A stretch of DNA of 64,000 bases, from contig CAIQIR010000011.1 of assembly GCA_903871875.1 (NCBI GenBank), positions 53,776 to 117,775 of the forward strand. The letters are read 5' to 3'. The position numbers and the translations under genes were made by a program. This document shows positions 9,246-19,023 of the stretch, piece by piece. This stretch comes from an uncultured Schlesneria sp. Lineage in GTDB: Bacteria > Planctomycetota > Planctomycetia > Planctomycetales > Planctomycetaceae. The notes beneath the pieces were generated by a model. The model worked only from the letters and a program-made list of their open reading frames with translations, ran no database searches and was not told the DNA's origin. Numbering within the stretch: the stretch's first letter is position 1; every line of letters starts with the position of its first letter.

Positions 9246-9364
9246 TGGTTGGCCGCCGAAGGAACGGCGGAGACTGATGCTGGTAAGCGTTTGGCGGCGA
9301 TTTTATCGATCGCTTTTCCAAACGACATCAAACAGCCTTGAATCACTTGCGTGGAGCGTGAAAC

Positions 9365-10834
9365 GTGTCAAAAGGAAAAAGGAGCCGCAGCTTTCTGATT
9401 GGTCTCGCCATCGTCGTCGCAGTGATCGAGGTCACTCGCGGCCAATGGGGGCCGTATCTCTTTCCTCCAACAGCCAATCAGCGTCGCGAGCAATCTCCCA
9501 ACGAAGCCCACGCCCATGTTGACCCGCTGAAAGGTCTGGTTCTTTCCGACGCCGCCAGGGCCAGTCTGGGATTGGAGCTCAGTCCCATCGTCTTGCGTGA
9601 CTATTGGCGCAGCCTGCCGATCCCAGCCGAGGTGATGGAAGAACCGGGGCACTGCGAACAAGGTGTCTCGTCGACCGTACATGGGATCGTCCTGAAGATT
9701 CACGCATTTCATGGGCAAACCGTTCGAGCTGGCGATCCGTTATTCGATCTCCGTCCAATCAGTGAATTTCTGGCCACCGCGCAATCTTCGTTGCTCAAAT
9801 CGGTGCAGGAAATCGAATTGGTACAGGCGGAACTCAAACGCATCTCGGCCATCACCGAATCAGGTAGTATCCCCGCCACGCGTCGCATCGAAAAAGAATC
9901 GGAACTGAAGCGACTCGATTCGCAGCGACTGGTGCAAATGCAGGAACTACTGGTCCGCGGCCTGTCTGCCGATCAAATCGCGGAAATCCTTCGCACGAAA
10001 ACCCTGATTCAAGAATTGACGATTCGAGTTCCGCTGGGCTACGCCACGCCGGAATCATCCAGCAGCGGCACCGCAGCACGGGGGGAAGCACCTTCAGCCG
10101 AAAACGATCATGCGGCCTTTGGTGTTCCGCTGATCAGTGCGGGAAGCCACGAACATAGTTCGATCTATTCGATCGAACAGATGAATGTTCATCTGGGAAA
10201 ACTCGTTCAACCCGGAGAAGAGCTGTGCCGCCTGGCCCGGCACTCGCAATTGCAAATCGTCGGTCGGGCGTTTGAAAGCGAAAGTTTTCTCGTCACGCGG
10301 GCCATTGAGCAGAACTGGCCCATCAAAGCGGTTTTTGAAGTGACCGACGAATTGCCTGTGATCCGTGATGGGTTGTCGATTCTGTATTCGGACAATGTTG
10401 TTGAACCCGATTCGCGGACGATCCGCTTTTATATTCCCTTGCCCAACGAGTTGATTCGAGACCAACCTTCGTCCAACGGATTGGCGTATCGTTCCTGGCG
10501 TTTCAAGCCGGGACAGCGAGCCCGGGTGCTGTTGCCGGTCGAGCATCTTCTGAAGCAAATCGTGCTTCCTTCAGAGGCCGTCGTGAAGGAAGGAGCGGAA
10601 GCGTTTGTCTTTCGCGTCAATGGAAAACGACTGGAACGAGTTCCGGTGCGATTAACGCATCTCGATTCGCGCGACGCCGTGATCAAAACCGGGGGTTCGC
10701 TGATTGCCGGCGATATTGTCGCCCGAAATCAGGCATATCAGTTGGAACTGGCACTGAAGAACGCACAAGGGAGTGGTTCGTCTCACGAAGGGCACGACCA
10801 CGCCGGACACAGTCATGAAGGCCACGAGCATTAG
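9365..10834 (+). CDS. RND efflux periplasmic adaptor with His-rich tail
   Basis: Membrane-fusion (HlyD/CusB-type) adaptor of 489 residues that couples the following RND pump to the outer envelope. A short N-terminal hydrophobic segment (FLIGLAIVVAVIEV) anchors or exports it. The lipoyl/barrel-hybrid part is visible (HGIVLKIHAFHGQTVRAGD, VQPGEELCRLA-like region, LPSEAVVKEGAEAFVFRVNG). The C-terminus is a metal-binding-like His cluster (HEGHDHAGHSHEGHEH). GTG at 9365 has GGAG nine bases upstream. It is 78 bp from the pump gene, so one operon is likely; no TolC-like partner is in the window. Confidence 0.88.
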   Translation: MSKGKRSRSFLIGLAIVVAVIEVTRGQWGPYLFPPTANQRREQSPNEAHAHVDPLKGLVLSDAARASLGLELSPIVLRDYWRSLPIPAEVMEEPGHCEQGVSSTVHGIVLKIHAFHGQTVRAGDPLFDLRPISEFLATAQSSLLKSVQEIELVQAELKRISAITESGSIPATRRIEKESELKRLDSQRLVQMQELLVRGLSADQIAEILRTKTLIQELTIRVPLGYATPESSSSGTAARGEAPSAENDHAAFGVPLISAGSHEHSSIYSIEQMNVHLGKLVQPGEELCRLARHSQLQIVGRAFESESFLVTRAIEQNWPIKAVFEVTDELPVIRDGLSILYSDNVVEPDSRTIRFYIPLPNELIRDQPSSNGLAYRSWRFKPGQRARVLLPVEHLLKQIVLPSEAVVKEGAEAFVFRVNGKRLERVPVRLTHLDSRDAVIKTGGSLIAGDIVARNQAYQLELALKNAQGSGSSHEGHDHAGHSHEGHEH

Positions 10835-10912
10835 CGACGACGATCGGAAGATTTGAGTGTTCGGTTATCAGCGACGGAGAGAAGTCGAGACGAAAGTTCC
10901 TTCAATTACCCT

Positions 10913-13900
10913 ATGAATGCACTCATTCGTTTCTCACTCAACAACCGTTTGCTGGTCGTTTGCCTGTCTCTGGCGTTGCTCGTCGTCGGCGGCTTAACCA
11001 GCATTTCATTGCCGGTCGATATCTTCCCAAACTTAACCAGACCACGCGTCGTCGTGATGACCGAATGTCCCGGTCTCGCGCCGGAAGAAGTCGAAACACT
11101 GGTCACGATTCCATTGGAAACGGCGCTCAACGGAGCGGCCGGCGTGCAGACAGTCCGCAGTTCGTCGGGAGTCGGGCTATCGGTGATTTATGTCGAATTC
11201 GACTGGAATTCGGATGTTTATCGAGCTCGTCAAATCGTCAACGAGCGGATCGCCAGCCTGGGCGATCGACTACCACGTGGTGTAAAGCCCGAGCTGGCTC
11301 CCAATTCGTCGCTCATGGGTCAGATCATGATGGTGGGCCTGTACAGTGAAGAGGGAATTACGTCGCCGATGGACGTACGGACGATTGCCGATTGGACGAT
11401 CCGTCCACGACTGTTGGCCATTCCCGGCGTGTCGCAGGTCATCACGATGGGCGGTGGGCGAAAGCAGTATCAGGTCCTGGTCGATCCGAATCAATTGCAA
11501 GCCTTCCAGATCACGTTGGCCGATGTGGAACAGGCACTCACCGAAGCGAATCAGAACGTGGCGGGCGGGTACCTTGAACGTGGCTCGCACGAGTACTTGG
11601 TTCGAGCGATCGGCCGCGTACAGTCGCTGGATGACCTGGCGCAAAGCGTCGTCAAAAGCTCCCCCGAACGATCCGTACTGCTGCGGGATGTCGCCCGAGT
11701 TGAAGAGCGTCCTCAATTGAAACGCGGCGACTCATCGGTTAACGGGCACCCGGCCGTTGTGCTGACCATTGGCAAACAGCCCTCGGCTGATACGTTGCGA
11801 TTGACGGACGAAATTCGGCTGGCGCTCGACGAATTAAAGCCGTCATTGCCGCGCGATGTCGTCATTGATTCGTCGATCTTTCAGCTGCGAAAATTCATCG
11901 ATCTGGGCATTCACAATGTGATCGACGCCTTGCGGGATGGCGCGATCCTGGTGTTAATCGTTCTATTTCTGTTCTTGTTGAATGTCAGGACCACGTTCAT
12001 CACGTTGACCGCCATTCCGCTTTCGATCGTGATCACGGGCGTTGTCTTCTATTTGTTTGGCGTCACGATCAACGTTATGACACTGGGCGGAATCGCCGTC
12101 GCCATGGGCGAGCTGGTGGATGACGCGATCGTCGATATCGAGAACGTCTTTCGCCGCTTGAATGAGAACTCGCGACTGGTGAATCCGAAGCCGTCATTGG
12201 AAGTGGTCTATCAGGCCAGCTTGGAAATACGCGGTTCCATTGTGTTCGGGACGATCCTGGTGATTCTTGTCTTTATTCCCCTGTTTGCACTGTCAGGAAT
12301 CGAGGGGCGACTGTTTGCCCCGCTGGGTGTGGCTTACATTGTGTCGATTCTGGCGTCCCTATTTGTCTCGTTGACTGTCACGCCGGTTCTCGGAAGCTTG
12401 CTGTTAGTGCCACCTGTGGACACACGCGATCCCGCCGAGCGAGCCGCTACGGCGACGGCGGGTGATCACGAAGGTGCCGGCGATAGCCCGCTGTTGCGAC
12501 TGCTGAAGCGAGCAGTCATGCCGATTATCCAAATCAGTATGCATCCCACCTGTCTGAAATTTATTCTTGTTCTGGTGGCCGGCGCGATTGTGGGAAGCGT
12601 AGTTGTCGTCCGAAATCTCGGGGCCGATTTTCTGCCTCCGTTTGACGAAGGGGCCGCGCAAATCAATTTCGTGTTGCCGCCCGGCTCGTCCCTCGAAGCC
12701 TCGAATCGAGCCAGTCGCATGGTTGATACCGCTCTACAGCGAAATGTTTTTGACGCCGTCGACAACCCGCGAGGGCTGGTCACCAGTTTTGTGCGCCGCA
12801 GCGGACGAGCGGAACTGGACGAGCATGCGGAAGGGGTCAACGTGACCGAATACATCGTGTCGCTGAATCCGCATAGTGGTCAGTCCCGCCAGCATGCCCT
12901 GTCGACGTTACGGGCGGAATTAGGTGAAATCCCCGGCCTGGAATACGAAGTCGAGCAACCGTTGGCGCATCTGATCAGCCATATGCTTTCCGGGGTGACG
13001 GCGCAGATCGCCATCAAAGTCTTTGGCGAAGATCTGGATGTTCTCCGCAAAAAAGCCGACGAGATCAAAGAGGCGATTCATGACATCCCCGGTCTCGCTC
13101 CGCCGATCGTCGAGCCGCAGCGGTTGATACCCCAATTGCGAATTGAACTGATCCGCGAGCAGCTAGCTCAGTATGGCCTGACGCCCGGTGACGTCAACAA
13201 CTTCATCGAAACCGCGATGAACGGCCGTGTCGTGTCGTCGATTCTCGAAGGGCAGCGGACGTTCGATCTGGTCATTCGACTCGACGATCAATTCCGAAAC
13301 GATTTCGACGTCGTCCGCAGGATGTCGATCGATTTACCCAAAGGGGGCCGTGTGCCTTTGTCAGCTGTGGCAAAGATTTATGAAGCGGGCGGTCCCAACA
13401 CTATCCATCACGAACGGACGCGGAAACGCGTGGCCGTGCGTGCCAACACCACCGGTCGCGATCTTGCCAGCGTGGTGGCCGAAATTCGTCACGAAGTCCT
13501 GCGAAAGGTCAAACTTCCGCCCGGTTACTACATCGAATACGGCGGCCAATTCGAAGCCCAGCAAGAGGCCACGAATCGGATCGCGCTGCTCAGCCTGGTT
13601 TCCCTGGGCGGAGTCTTCCTGGTGCTTTACATGCTGTTCCCATCCACGCGGATTGTATTGCAGATTATGCTCGCGCTGCCGATCGCCTTCGTCGGTGGAG
13701 TCTGTTCCTTGTGGCTGACAGGACAGACGAACTCGGTCGCCAGCTTGGTCGGCTTTATTTCGCTGGGCGGGATTGCCGCGCGGAATGGTATTTTGCTCGT
13801 GTCGCACTATCTGCATCTGATGCGAGAAGAAGGCGAAGATTTTACGGCGCCCATGATTGTTCGCGGCAGTCTCGAACGATTGGCACCCGTGCTGATGACG

Positions 13901-14113
13901 GCGCTGACGGCCGGAATCGGCCTCGTTCCGCTGGTGTTAGGCGGTCAACAACCGGGCAAAGAAATTCTCTATCCGGTAGCCACTGTGATCCTCGGCGGTT
14001 TGTTTACCTCGACCATTTGTGAATACGTCGTTCATCCGGGCCTGTTCTGGCGGTACAGCGGCAAGGCCGCGCGACGTCTGACGCGAGTGGCCTTGGCCAA
14101 AGCCAAAACCTAG
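10913..14113 (+). CDS. Heavy-metal-type RND efflux pump (CusA/CzcA family)
   Basis: Inner-membrane proton-driven exporter, 1066 residues, with two repeats of transmembrane bundle plus porter loop. Visible features: first TM (LLVVCLSLALLVVGG), FPNLTRPRVVV, the TM4 motif GELVDDAIVDIEN, and late TM bundles near GGVFLVLYMLFPS and GFISLGGIAARNGI. The His-rich adaptor next to it supports metal substrates, but the specific ion cannot be assigned. ATG at 10913 (MNALIRFSLNNR) is preferred over the TTG at 10853. Its stop codon overlaps the convergent homoserine dehydrogenase stop at a CTAG. Confidence 0.9.
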   Translation: MNALIRFSLNNRLLVVCLSLALLVVGGLTSISLPVDIFPNLTRPRVVVMTECPGLAPEEVETLVTIPLETALNGAAGVQTVRSSSGVGLSVIYVEFDWNSDVYRARQIVNERIASLGDRLPRGVKPELAPNSSLMGQIMMVGLYSEEGITSPMDVRTIADWTIRPRLLAIPGVSQVITMGGGRKQYQVLVDPNQLQAFQITLADVEQALTEANQNVAGGYLERGSHEYLVRAIGRVQSLDDLAQSVVKSSPERSVLLRDVARVEERPQLKRGDSSVNGHPAVVLTIGKQPSADTLRLTDEIRLALDELKPSLPRDVVIDSSIFQLRKFIDLGIHNVIDALRDGAILVLIVLFLFLLNVRTTFITLTAIPLSIVITGVVFYLFGVTINVMTLGGIAVAMGELVDDAIVDIENVFRRLNENSRLVNPKPSLEVVYQASLEIRGSIVFGTILVILVFIPLFALSGIEGRLFAPLGVAYIVSILASLFVSLTVTPVLGSLLLVPPVDTRDPAERAATATAGDHEGAGDSPLLRLLKRAVMPIIQISMHPTCLKFILVLVAGAIVGSVVVVRNLGADFLPPFDEGAAQINFVLPPGSSLEASNRASRMVDTALQRNVFDAVDNPRGLVTSFVRRSGRAELDEHAEGVNVTEYIVSLNPHSGQSRQHALSTLRAELGEIPGLEYEVEQPLAHLISHMLSGVTAQIAIKVFGEDLDVLRKKADEIKEAIHDIPGLAPPIVEPQRLIPQLRIELIREQLAQYGLTPGDVNNFIETAMNGRVVSSILEGQRTFDLVIRLDDQFRNDFDVVRRMSIDLPKGGRVPLSAVAKIYEAGGPNTIHHERTRKRVAVRANTTGRDLASVVAEIRHEVLRKVKLPPGYYIEYGGQFEAQQEATNRIALLSLVSLGGVFLVLYMLFPSTRIVLQIMLALPIAFVGGVCSLWLTGQTNSVASLVGFISLGGIAARNGILLVSHYLHLMREEGEDFTAPMIVRGSLERLAPVLMTALTAGIGLVPLVLGGQQPGKEILYPVATVILGGLFTSTICEYVVHPGLFWRYSGKAARRLTRVALAKAKT

Positions 14114-15423
14114 TCAGCCACGGCCAGCACCATTCGGGGTGAACGCACCGAGCGCAATCGATCGAGATCTCGTTCGGCTGCTGCCAGGCTGCCGGCTGTG
14201 GTGCGGTGGGTCATGATGATCAACGGGACGATTGGCACGGCGGGCGAACCGGCTTCGACTTCCGGAGCTTCGGGTTGAATGATCGTGGCCAAACTGATTC
14301 CATGTCGACCCAAAATTCCGGTGACTTCGGCCATGACGTTGGGACGGTCTTCCACCGACAGACGCAGGAAATAGCGGCTGGATGCTTGCTGGGCATCAAT
14401 CAGCGGAAATTCGGGCGTCTTTCGCCACAGATCGAGTTGTGCAAACGTCAATTGTGCGCGGCCAATAGCCAAATCGATGATGTCCGCTGTCACGGCCGAC
14501 GCGGTGGGCAATTGACCCGCTCCGCGTCCCGAGTACCAAACGTTCCCCACCACATCGCCTTCGAGCAGAATTGCATTGAACGGACCGTGGATTTGAGCGA
14601 GCGGACGATCGTGGCGAATCAGAGTCGCACGCACACTCATTTCCAATTTTCCGCCCACCAACTTGACGCTGGCCAGCAATTTGATGACATAGCCCAAGTC
14701 ACTCGCGTGCTTGATATCGACTTGTTCAAGTTGATCGATGCCGCTGACATGAAATTCGGTCGCGGTCACTTTCGTTCCAAACGCCAGTTGAGCCAGAATG
14801 CCCAGTTTCTGTGCCGCGTCTGTCCCGTTCACATCCAGCGTCGGATCGGCTTCGGCATACCCTAATGTCTGGGCATCTCGTAGCGCGTCCGCGTACGATT
14901 GTTTGCGGAACAGCATTTCGGTCAGGATATAGTTGGTCGTCCCGTTCAGAATTGCCTGAATTCCGACAATCTGATTGGCGGCCATCGATTGTCCGACCGC
15001 CGCGATGATTGGAATGCCGCCCGCGACCGCAGCTTCAAAACAGACCGTACGCCCCAGCCGTTTCGCCGCCGCGAAGATTTCATCGCCGTGCTCGCACAAC
15101 AAGGCTTTATTGGCCGTCACGACGTCTTTGCCCGCCTCCAGAAGACTGAGCACGATCTCACGCGCGGGATGAATACCGCCCATTAATTCGACGGCGACTT
15201 GAATCGTGGGATCGTTGATCACCGATTGCAGGTCTTCCGTGAGTGCCCCATGTTGAAGGCTCAAATCGCGAGTTTTCTTCAGATCCCGAACGACCACGCG
15301 GCGAATTTCGATCGATCGTCCCGCCCGTTGACGGATCCGTTCGGGGTGTTGCGTCAGAATTTTGGCCACACCGGTGCCGACGTTACCCAAACCGACAATC
15401 GCAATCTGCAAAGGCGAAGTCAT
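14110..15423 (-). CDS. hom: Homoserine dehydrogenase
   Basis: Reduces aspartate semialdehyde to homoserine on the route to threonine and methionine. Visible: N-terminal nucleotide-binding motif GLGNVGTGV, ELMGGIHPAREIV, TANKALL, the GTTNYILTEM signature, EADPTLDVNGTDAA, and a C-terminal ACT regulatory domain starting near YFLRLSVEDRP that suggests feedback control by threonine. At 437 residues it is a standard monofunctional enzyme, not fused to aspartokinase. It is convergent with the RND pump and shares the CTAG stop overlap. Confidence 0.96.
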   Translation of the reverse strand: MTSPLQIAIVGLGNVGTGVAKILTQHPERIRQRAGRSIEIRRVVVRDLKKTRDLSLQHGALTEDLQSVINDPTIQVAVELMGGIHPAREIVLSLLEAGKDVVTANKALLCEHGDEIFAAAKRLGRTVCFEAAVAGGIPIIAAVGQSMAANQIVGIQAILNGTTNYILTEMLFRKQSYADALRDAQTLGYAEADPTLDVNGTDAAQKLGILAQLAFGTKVTATEFHVSGIDQLEQVDIKHASDLGYVIKLLASVKLVGGKLEMSVRATLIRHDRPLAQIHGPFNAILLEGDVVGNVWYSGRGAGQLPTASAVTADIIDLAIGRAQLTFAQLDLWRKTPEFPLIDAQQASSRYFLRLSVEDRPNVMAEVTGILGRHGISLATIIQPEAPEVEAGSPAVPIVPLIIMTHRTTAGSLAAAERDLDRLRSVRSPRMVLAVAD

Positions 15424-15786
15424 AAAAATATCCTGTCGAATTGACGGAGTTTTCTGTTGTTAATGCGGCAAAAAGGTCGGAAAAAACACAATCGCGGGGA
15501 TGTGCGTCCGTTCACATTTCTGTCTTAGCACAGGACCGGTTGTCGTTCCAGTGGAGTTGATTCGCACATTTCCCGACAAGTTTACTTGCTGTCCTGCCGT
15601 TCAGTCGTTAAACCCCGGTTCGAAGAACGGTTACATCCTTGCCAACCGCGAGGGGATGACGGCATCCTAGTCGCCGATTTGCGGGATTACCATTGCGACG
15701 GAATCATGAAATCTAGCTCACCAATACGGCCTGACCGAGCCAACGCCCCCAAACGGACGTCTCCGCCGGTCGGACGGATTCACGGA
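15424..15786. other. Divergent promoter region, hom / mqnA
   Basis: Separates hom (minus) from mqnA (plus). An upstream extension of the mqnA reading frame covers the right part but has no family similarity. No repeats or RNA genes recognised. Confidence 0.4.
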
Positions 15787-16695
15787 ATGAAGATGTCGGA
15801 AACGGCTTTACGTATCGGAGCGGTCACCTATTTGAATTCAAAGCCTCTCGTAGAAGGATTGGCCGAGCTGTTGCCAGAGACGGATATCCGGCTCGATTTT
15901 CCCAGTCGACTGGCCGACGATCTGAGTGCGGGAAAGCTCGACGTGGCCCTGATCCCCAGTATCGAATACTTTCGCGGCCACAATTACCAGATTATTTCTG
16001 ATGCCTGTGTTGCCGCTCATGGACCAGTGCTTAGCGTCAAGCTGTACAGCCGGGTTCCCTGGGGGCAGGTTCAGACACTGGCTTTGGATGAAGGTTCGCG
16101 GACCAGTGCGACACTTGCCCGAATCTTGCTCGCGGAACGATTTGGCGTGTTTCCGACGCTGCATCCACTGCCGCTGGATCACCGCACGAACGATACGACG
16201 GCCGACGCCATCCTGCTGATTGGCGATCGCGCAATTTTACCGCCCAAGGAACGATTTCTCGGCACGTGGGATCTGGGAGAAGAATGGTTCTCCTGGACCG
16301 GTTTGCCGTTCGTGTTTGCGATGTGGGTTGCCAATGATGGGATTTCGGCGACACATCCGCACGGCGTCGAACAAAACGGCAAGACGGCTCGTTTAGACGG
16401 AGCGTCTTCGACACTGCAACCGCTGCGAGACCCGCTCGATCTGGACTTCGTCGAACGATCGTTGGGCCAGTCTCGCGATTGGGGCATGGATCGACTGGAC
16501 GAGATTGCTCGCCGCGAAGCGTTACTGCTGGGGCTGTCTCTGCCCACGGCGATCAGCTACCTGTCGGAGAATCTTCAATACCAGCTCGGTAGTGCCGAAC
16601 GCGCTGGTTTGAAGCTGTTTTATGAGCTGGCGTCCGGATTGGATTTGGCGCCGCAGAACGTGGCGTTGTCATTTCGGGTAACCGAAGTGACCTGA
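15787..16695 (+). CDS. mqnA: Chorismate dehydratase (futalosine menaquinone pathway)
   Basis: MqnA dehydrates chorismate to 3-[(1-carboxyvinyl)oxy]benzoate, the first step of the futalosine pathway. The protein has a periplasmic-binding-protein-like fold: RIGAVTYLNSKPL at the start, DVALIPSIEYFR, LDEGSRTSATLARIL, ILLIGDRAI and WTGLPFVFAMW are all family-typical. ATG at 15787 gives 302 residues; the frame is open further upstream to 15586 without conserved content. mqnC follows 178 bp downstream, supporting the pathway assignment. Confidence 0.93.
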   Translation: MKMSETALRIGAVTYLNSKPLVEGLAELLPETDIRLDFPSRLADDLSAGKLDVALIPSIEYFRGHNYQIISDACVAAHGPVLSVKLYSRVPWGQVQTLALDEGSRTSATLARILLAERFGVFPTLHPLPLDHRTNDTTADAILLIGDRAILPPKERFLGTWDLGEEWFSWTGLPFVFAMWVANDGISATHPHGVEQNGKTARLDGASSTLQPLRDPLDLDFVERSLGQSRDWGMDRLDEIARREALLLGLSLPTAISYLSENLQYQLGSAERAGLKLFYELASGLDLAPQNVALSFRVTEVT

Positions 16696-16873
16696 TGACT
16701 GTCCCGCAAGACTCCGAATCGCCAGAATCAACGGCGAGGACGATGGGGAACAGGTGAATCCACCAACAGCGGGATTCGTCAACTTGCTCCGACTGTGACA
16801 TACCAGGATCTGTTCACACTTTATGATGAGGCACTTTTCTTCTCCTGCGTGAAGATCAAGAGACCGCCGACCA

Positions 16874-17974
16874 GTGAAGGAAATCGAATTGTCTGCCGAA
16901 GTCAATCGCTTGCTTGAGAAAGCCGTCGCCGGAGGTCGTCTGACGCCTGACGAGGGACTGCGAATTCTCGAATCTCACGATCTGGTGGCGATTGGCCAAG
17001 CCGCCAACGCTGTCTCGAAACGTCTTCATCCCGAGCCGTACCGCACATTCAATATTGATCGCAATATCAATTACACGAACGTCTGTTCGGCGGTTTGCGA
17101 TTTTTGTGCGTTCTTCCGCCGACCCAAAAGTCCGGAAGGGTACGTCCTGGATAAAGAGACGATCTACAAAAAGATCGAAGAGACGGTAGCACTTGGCGGC
17201 GATCAGATTCTGATGCAAGGCGGAATGAACCCCGATTTGCCGCTCGAATGGTACGAAGATCTGCTCAGTTCGCTGAAAGCGAAATTTCCACAAGTGAACC
17301 TGCATTGTTTCTCGCCGCCCGAAATTCATGCCTTACACAAACTGGCCAAGCTTCCCGTACGCACGATTCTCGAGCGACTGAAGGCGGCTGGTCTGGGTAG
17401 TTTGCCGGGCGGCGGTGGTGAAATCCTGGTGGACCGCGTCCGCAAAGAGATGACCCGCGGCAAATGCATGACGGATGAGTGGCTGAATGTTTGTCGCGAA
17501 TGGCATCAGTTGGGCGGCAAGGGGTCGGCGACGATGATGTTTGGTCATATCGAAACCCTGTCCGAACGAATCGAGCATCTCGAACGCCTGCGTCAGTTGC
17601 AAGACGAGACGGGTGGATTCACGGCCTACATTTGCTGGACGTTCCAACCCGACAACACCGATATGGCGAACGTCGCGCCCGTGGGCTCGTTTGAATATCT
17701 GAAGACACAAGCGGTCTCGCGATTGTACCTGGATAATTTTCCGAACATCCAATCCTCATGGGTTACACAAGGCGAGAAGATTGGTGGCCTGGCTCTGCAT
17801 TTCGGTGCGAACGACATGGGTTCGCTGATGATCGAAGAGAATGTCGTGGCCGAAGCGGGAACCGTCCATCATCTGACGCTGGACACTATCAAACGGCTGA
17901 TTCGTGAAGCGGGCTACATTCCCCGCCAGCGTAACGTGTTTTATCAATACCTTGATGAAACGCCCCTCAACTAA
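16874..17974 (+). CDS. mqnC: Cyclic dehypoxanthinyl futalosine synthase (radical SAM)
   Basis: Radical SAM enzyme that cyclises dehypoxanthine futalosine in menaquinone synthesis. The [4Fe-4S] motif is CSAVCDFC (CxxxCxxC), within NYTNVCSAVCDFCAFF. GGMNPDLPLEWY, GGGGEILVDRVR and the MqnC-distinctive IQSSWVTQG are present, separating it from MqnE. Length 366 residues; GTG start. With mqnA nearby this indicates respiration via menaquinone made by the futalosine route; mqnB, mqnD and mqnE are not in the window. Confidence 0.94.
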   Translation: MKEIELSAEVNRLLEKAVAGGRLTPDEGLRILESHDLVAIGQAANAVSKRLHPEPYRTFNIDRNINYTNVCSAVCDFCAFFRRPKSPEGYVLDKETIYKKIEETVALGGDQILMQGGMNPDLPLEWYEDLLSSLKAKFPQVNLHCFSPPEIHALHKLAKLPVRTILERLKAAGLGSLPGGGGEILVDRVRKEMTRGKCMTDEWLNVCREWHQLGGKGSATMMFGHIETLSERIEHLERLRQLQDETGGFTAYICWTFQPDNTDMANVAPVGSFEYLKTQAVSRLYLDNFPNIQSSWVTQGEKIGGLALHFGANDMGSLMIEENVVAEAGTVHHLTLDTIKRLIREAGYIPRQRNVFYQYLDETPLN

Positions 17975-17985
17975 GGAATTTCATC

Positions 17986-19017
17986 GTGCCGCAAAGTCAC
18001 TCTGTCAATCGCCGGATTCTGCTTCATTCGCGACCTGTCGGGGCTCCGACCGCTGAGAACTTTCAGCTCGATGAACAACCACTGCCTGTTCCGGCCGCGG
18101 GGCAGCTGCGACTACGTACGTTGTTCCTCTCGCTGGATCCATACATGCGTGGCCGGTTGAGCGACGCGCCCTCGTACGCCGCACCCGTCGCTGTCGGTGA
18201 TGTGATCGTGGGCGGGACGATTTCACGCGTCGATGCTTCTGAGCATCCCAATTTCAACGTTGGTGATCTGGTGCTCAGTTTCTGTGGCTGGCAGGATTAC
18301 GCCATCTCGGATGGCAAGGGGCTGACCAAGCTTGATCCGCAGATGCCGAATCCGTCCATTGCTCTCGGTGCGCTTGGCATGCCCGGGTTTACGGCCTACA
18401 TGGGTTTGATTGACATCGGTCAGCCTCAGGCGGGCGAAACAGTCGTGGTCGCCGCGGCGAGCGGTCCGGTCGGATCGGTCGTTGGCCAGATCGCCAAGCT
18501 GAGGGGATGTCACGTGGTGGGCGTCGCCGGTGGCGCAGACAAGTGCAAGTTTGTCGTAGACGAGTTGGGCTTCGATGCCTGTCTGGATCGCCGCGACAAT
18601 CTTCGCGAAGGCTTGAAGGCGGCCTGCCCCAAGGGCGTCGACGTCTACTTCGAGAACGTCGGAGGTGCCGTGTTTGATGCCGTGCTGCCCCTGATGAATC
18701 CGCGTGGTCGCATTCCGCTGTGCGGACTGATTGCTCACTACAACGATACCGCGCTGCCGCCGGGGCCCAATCGCCTGCCGCAATTGACGCGGACCATCCT
18801 GACGAAACGACTCAAGATTCAGGGTTTCATCATCACCGAGGATTACCGCAATCGATACGGCGAGTTCTACAATCAGATGAGTGCCTGGCTGAAGGAAGGC
18901 AAAATCAAGGTCCGCGAAGACTTCGTCGATGGTCTCGAAAATGCCCCGCAAGCGTTCATGGGCCTGCTGGAAGGAAAAAATTTCGGCAAGCTCGTGATTC
19001 GTGTGGCCAGCGACTGA
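17986..19017 (+). CDS. NADP-dependent zinc-free oxidoreductase (MDR, CurA/LTB4DH type)
   Basis: A 343-residue medium-chain reductase. N-terminal GroES-like part (LSLDPYMRGRLSD) and a Rossmann NADP site (AASGPVGSVVGQIAKLRG) are clear, with the PTGR/CurA-type ending (GLENAPQAFMGLLEGKNFGKLVIRV). Zinc ligands are absent, as expected for this subgroup, which reduces alpha,beta-unsaturated carbonyls. GTG start only 11 bp after mqnC with AAGGA upstream suggests cotranscription, though no role in menaquinone synthesis is established. Confidence 0.9.
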   Translation: MPQSHSVNRRILLHSRPVGAPTAENFQLDEQPLPVPAAGQLRLRTLFLSLDPYMRGRLSDAPSYAAPVAVGDVIVGGTISRVDASEHPNFNVGDLVLSFCGWQDYAISDGKGLTKLDPQMPNPSIALGALGMPGFTAYMGLIDIGQPQAGETVVVAAASGPVGSVVGQIAKLRGCHVVGVAGGADKCKFVVDELGFDACLDRRDNLREGLKAACPKGVDVYFENVGGAVFDAVLPLMNPRGRIPLCGLIAHYNDTALPPGPNRLPQLTRTILTKRLKIQGFIITEDYRNRYGEFYNQMSAWLKEGKIKVREDFVDGLENAPQAFMGLLEGKNFGKLVIRVASD

Positions 19018-19023
19018 TGCCGA

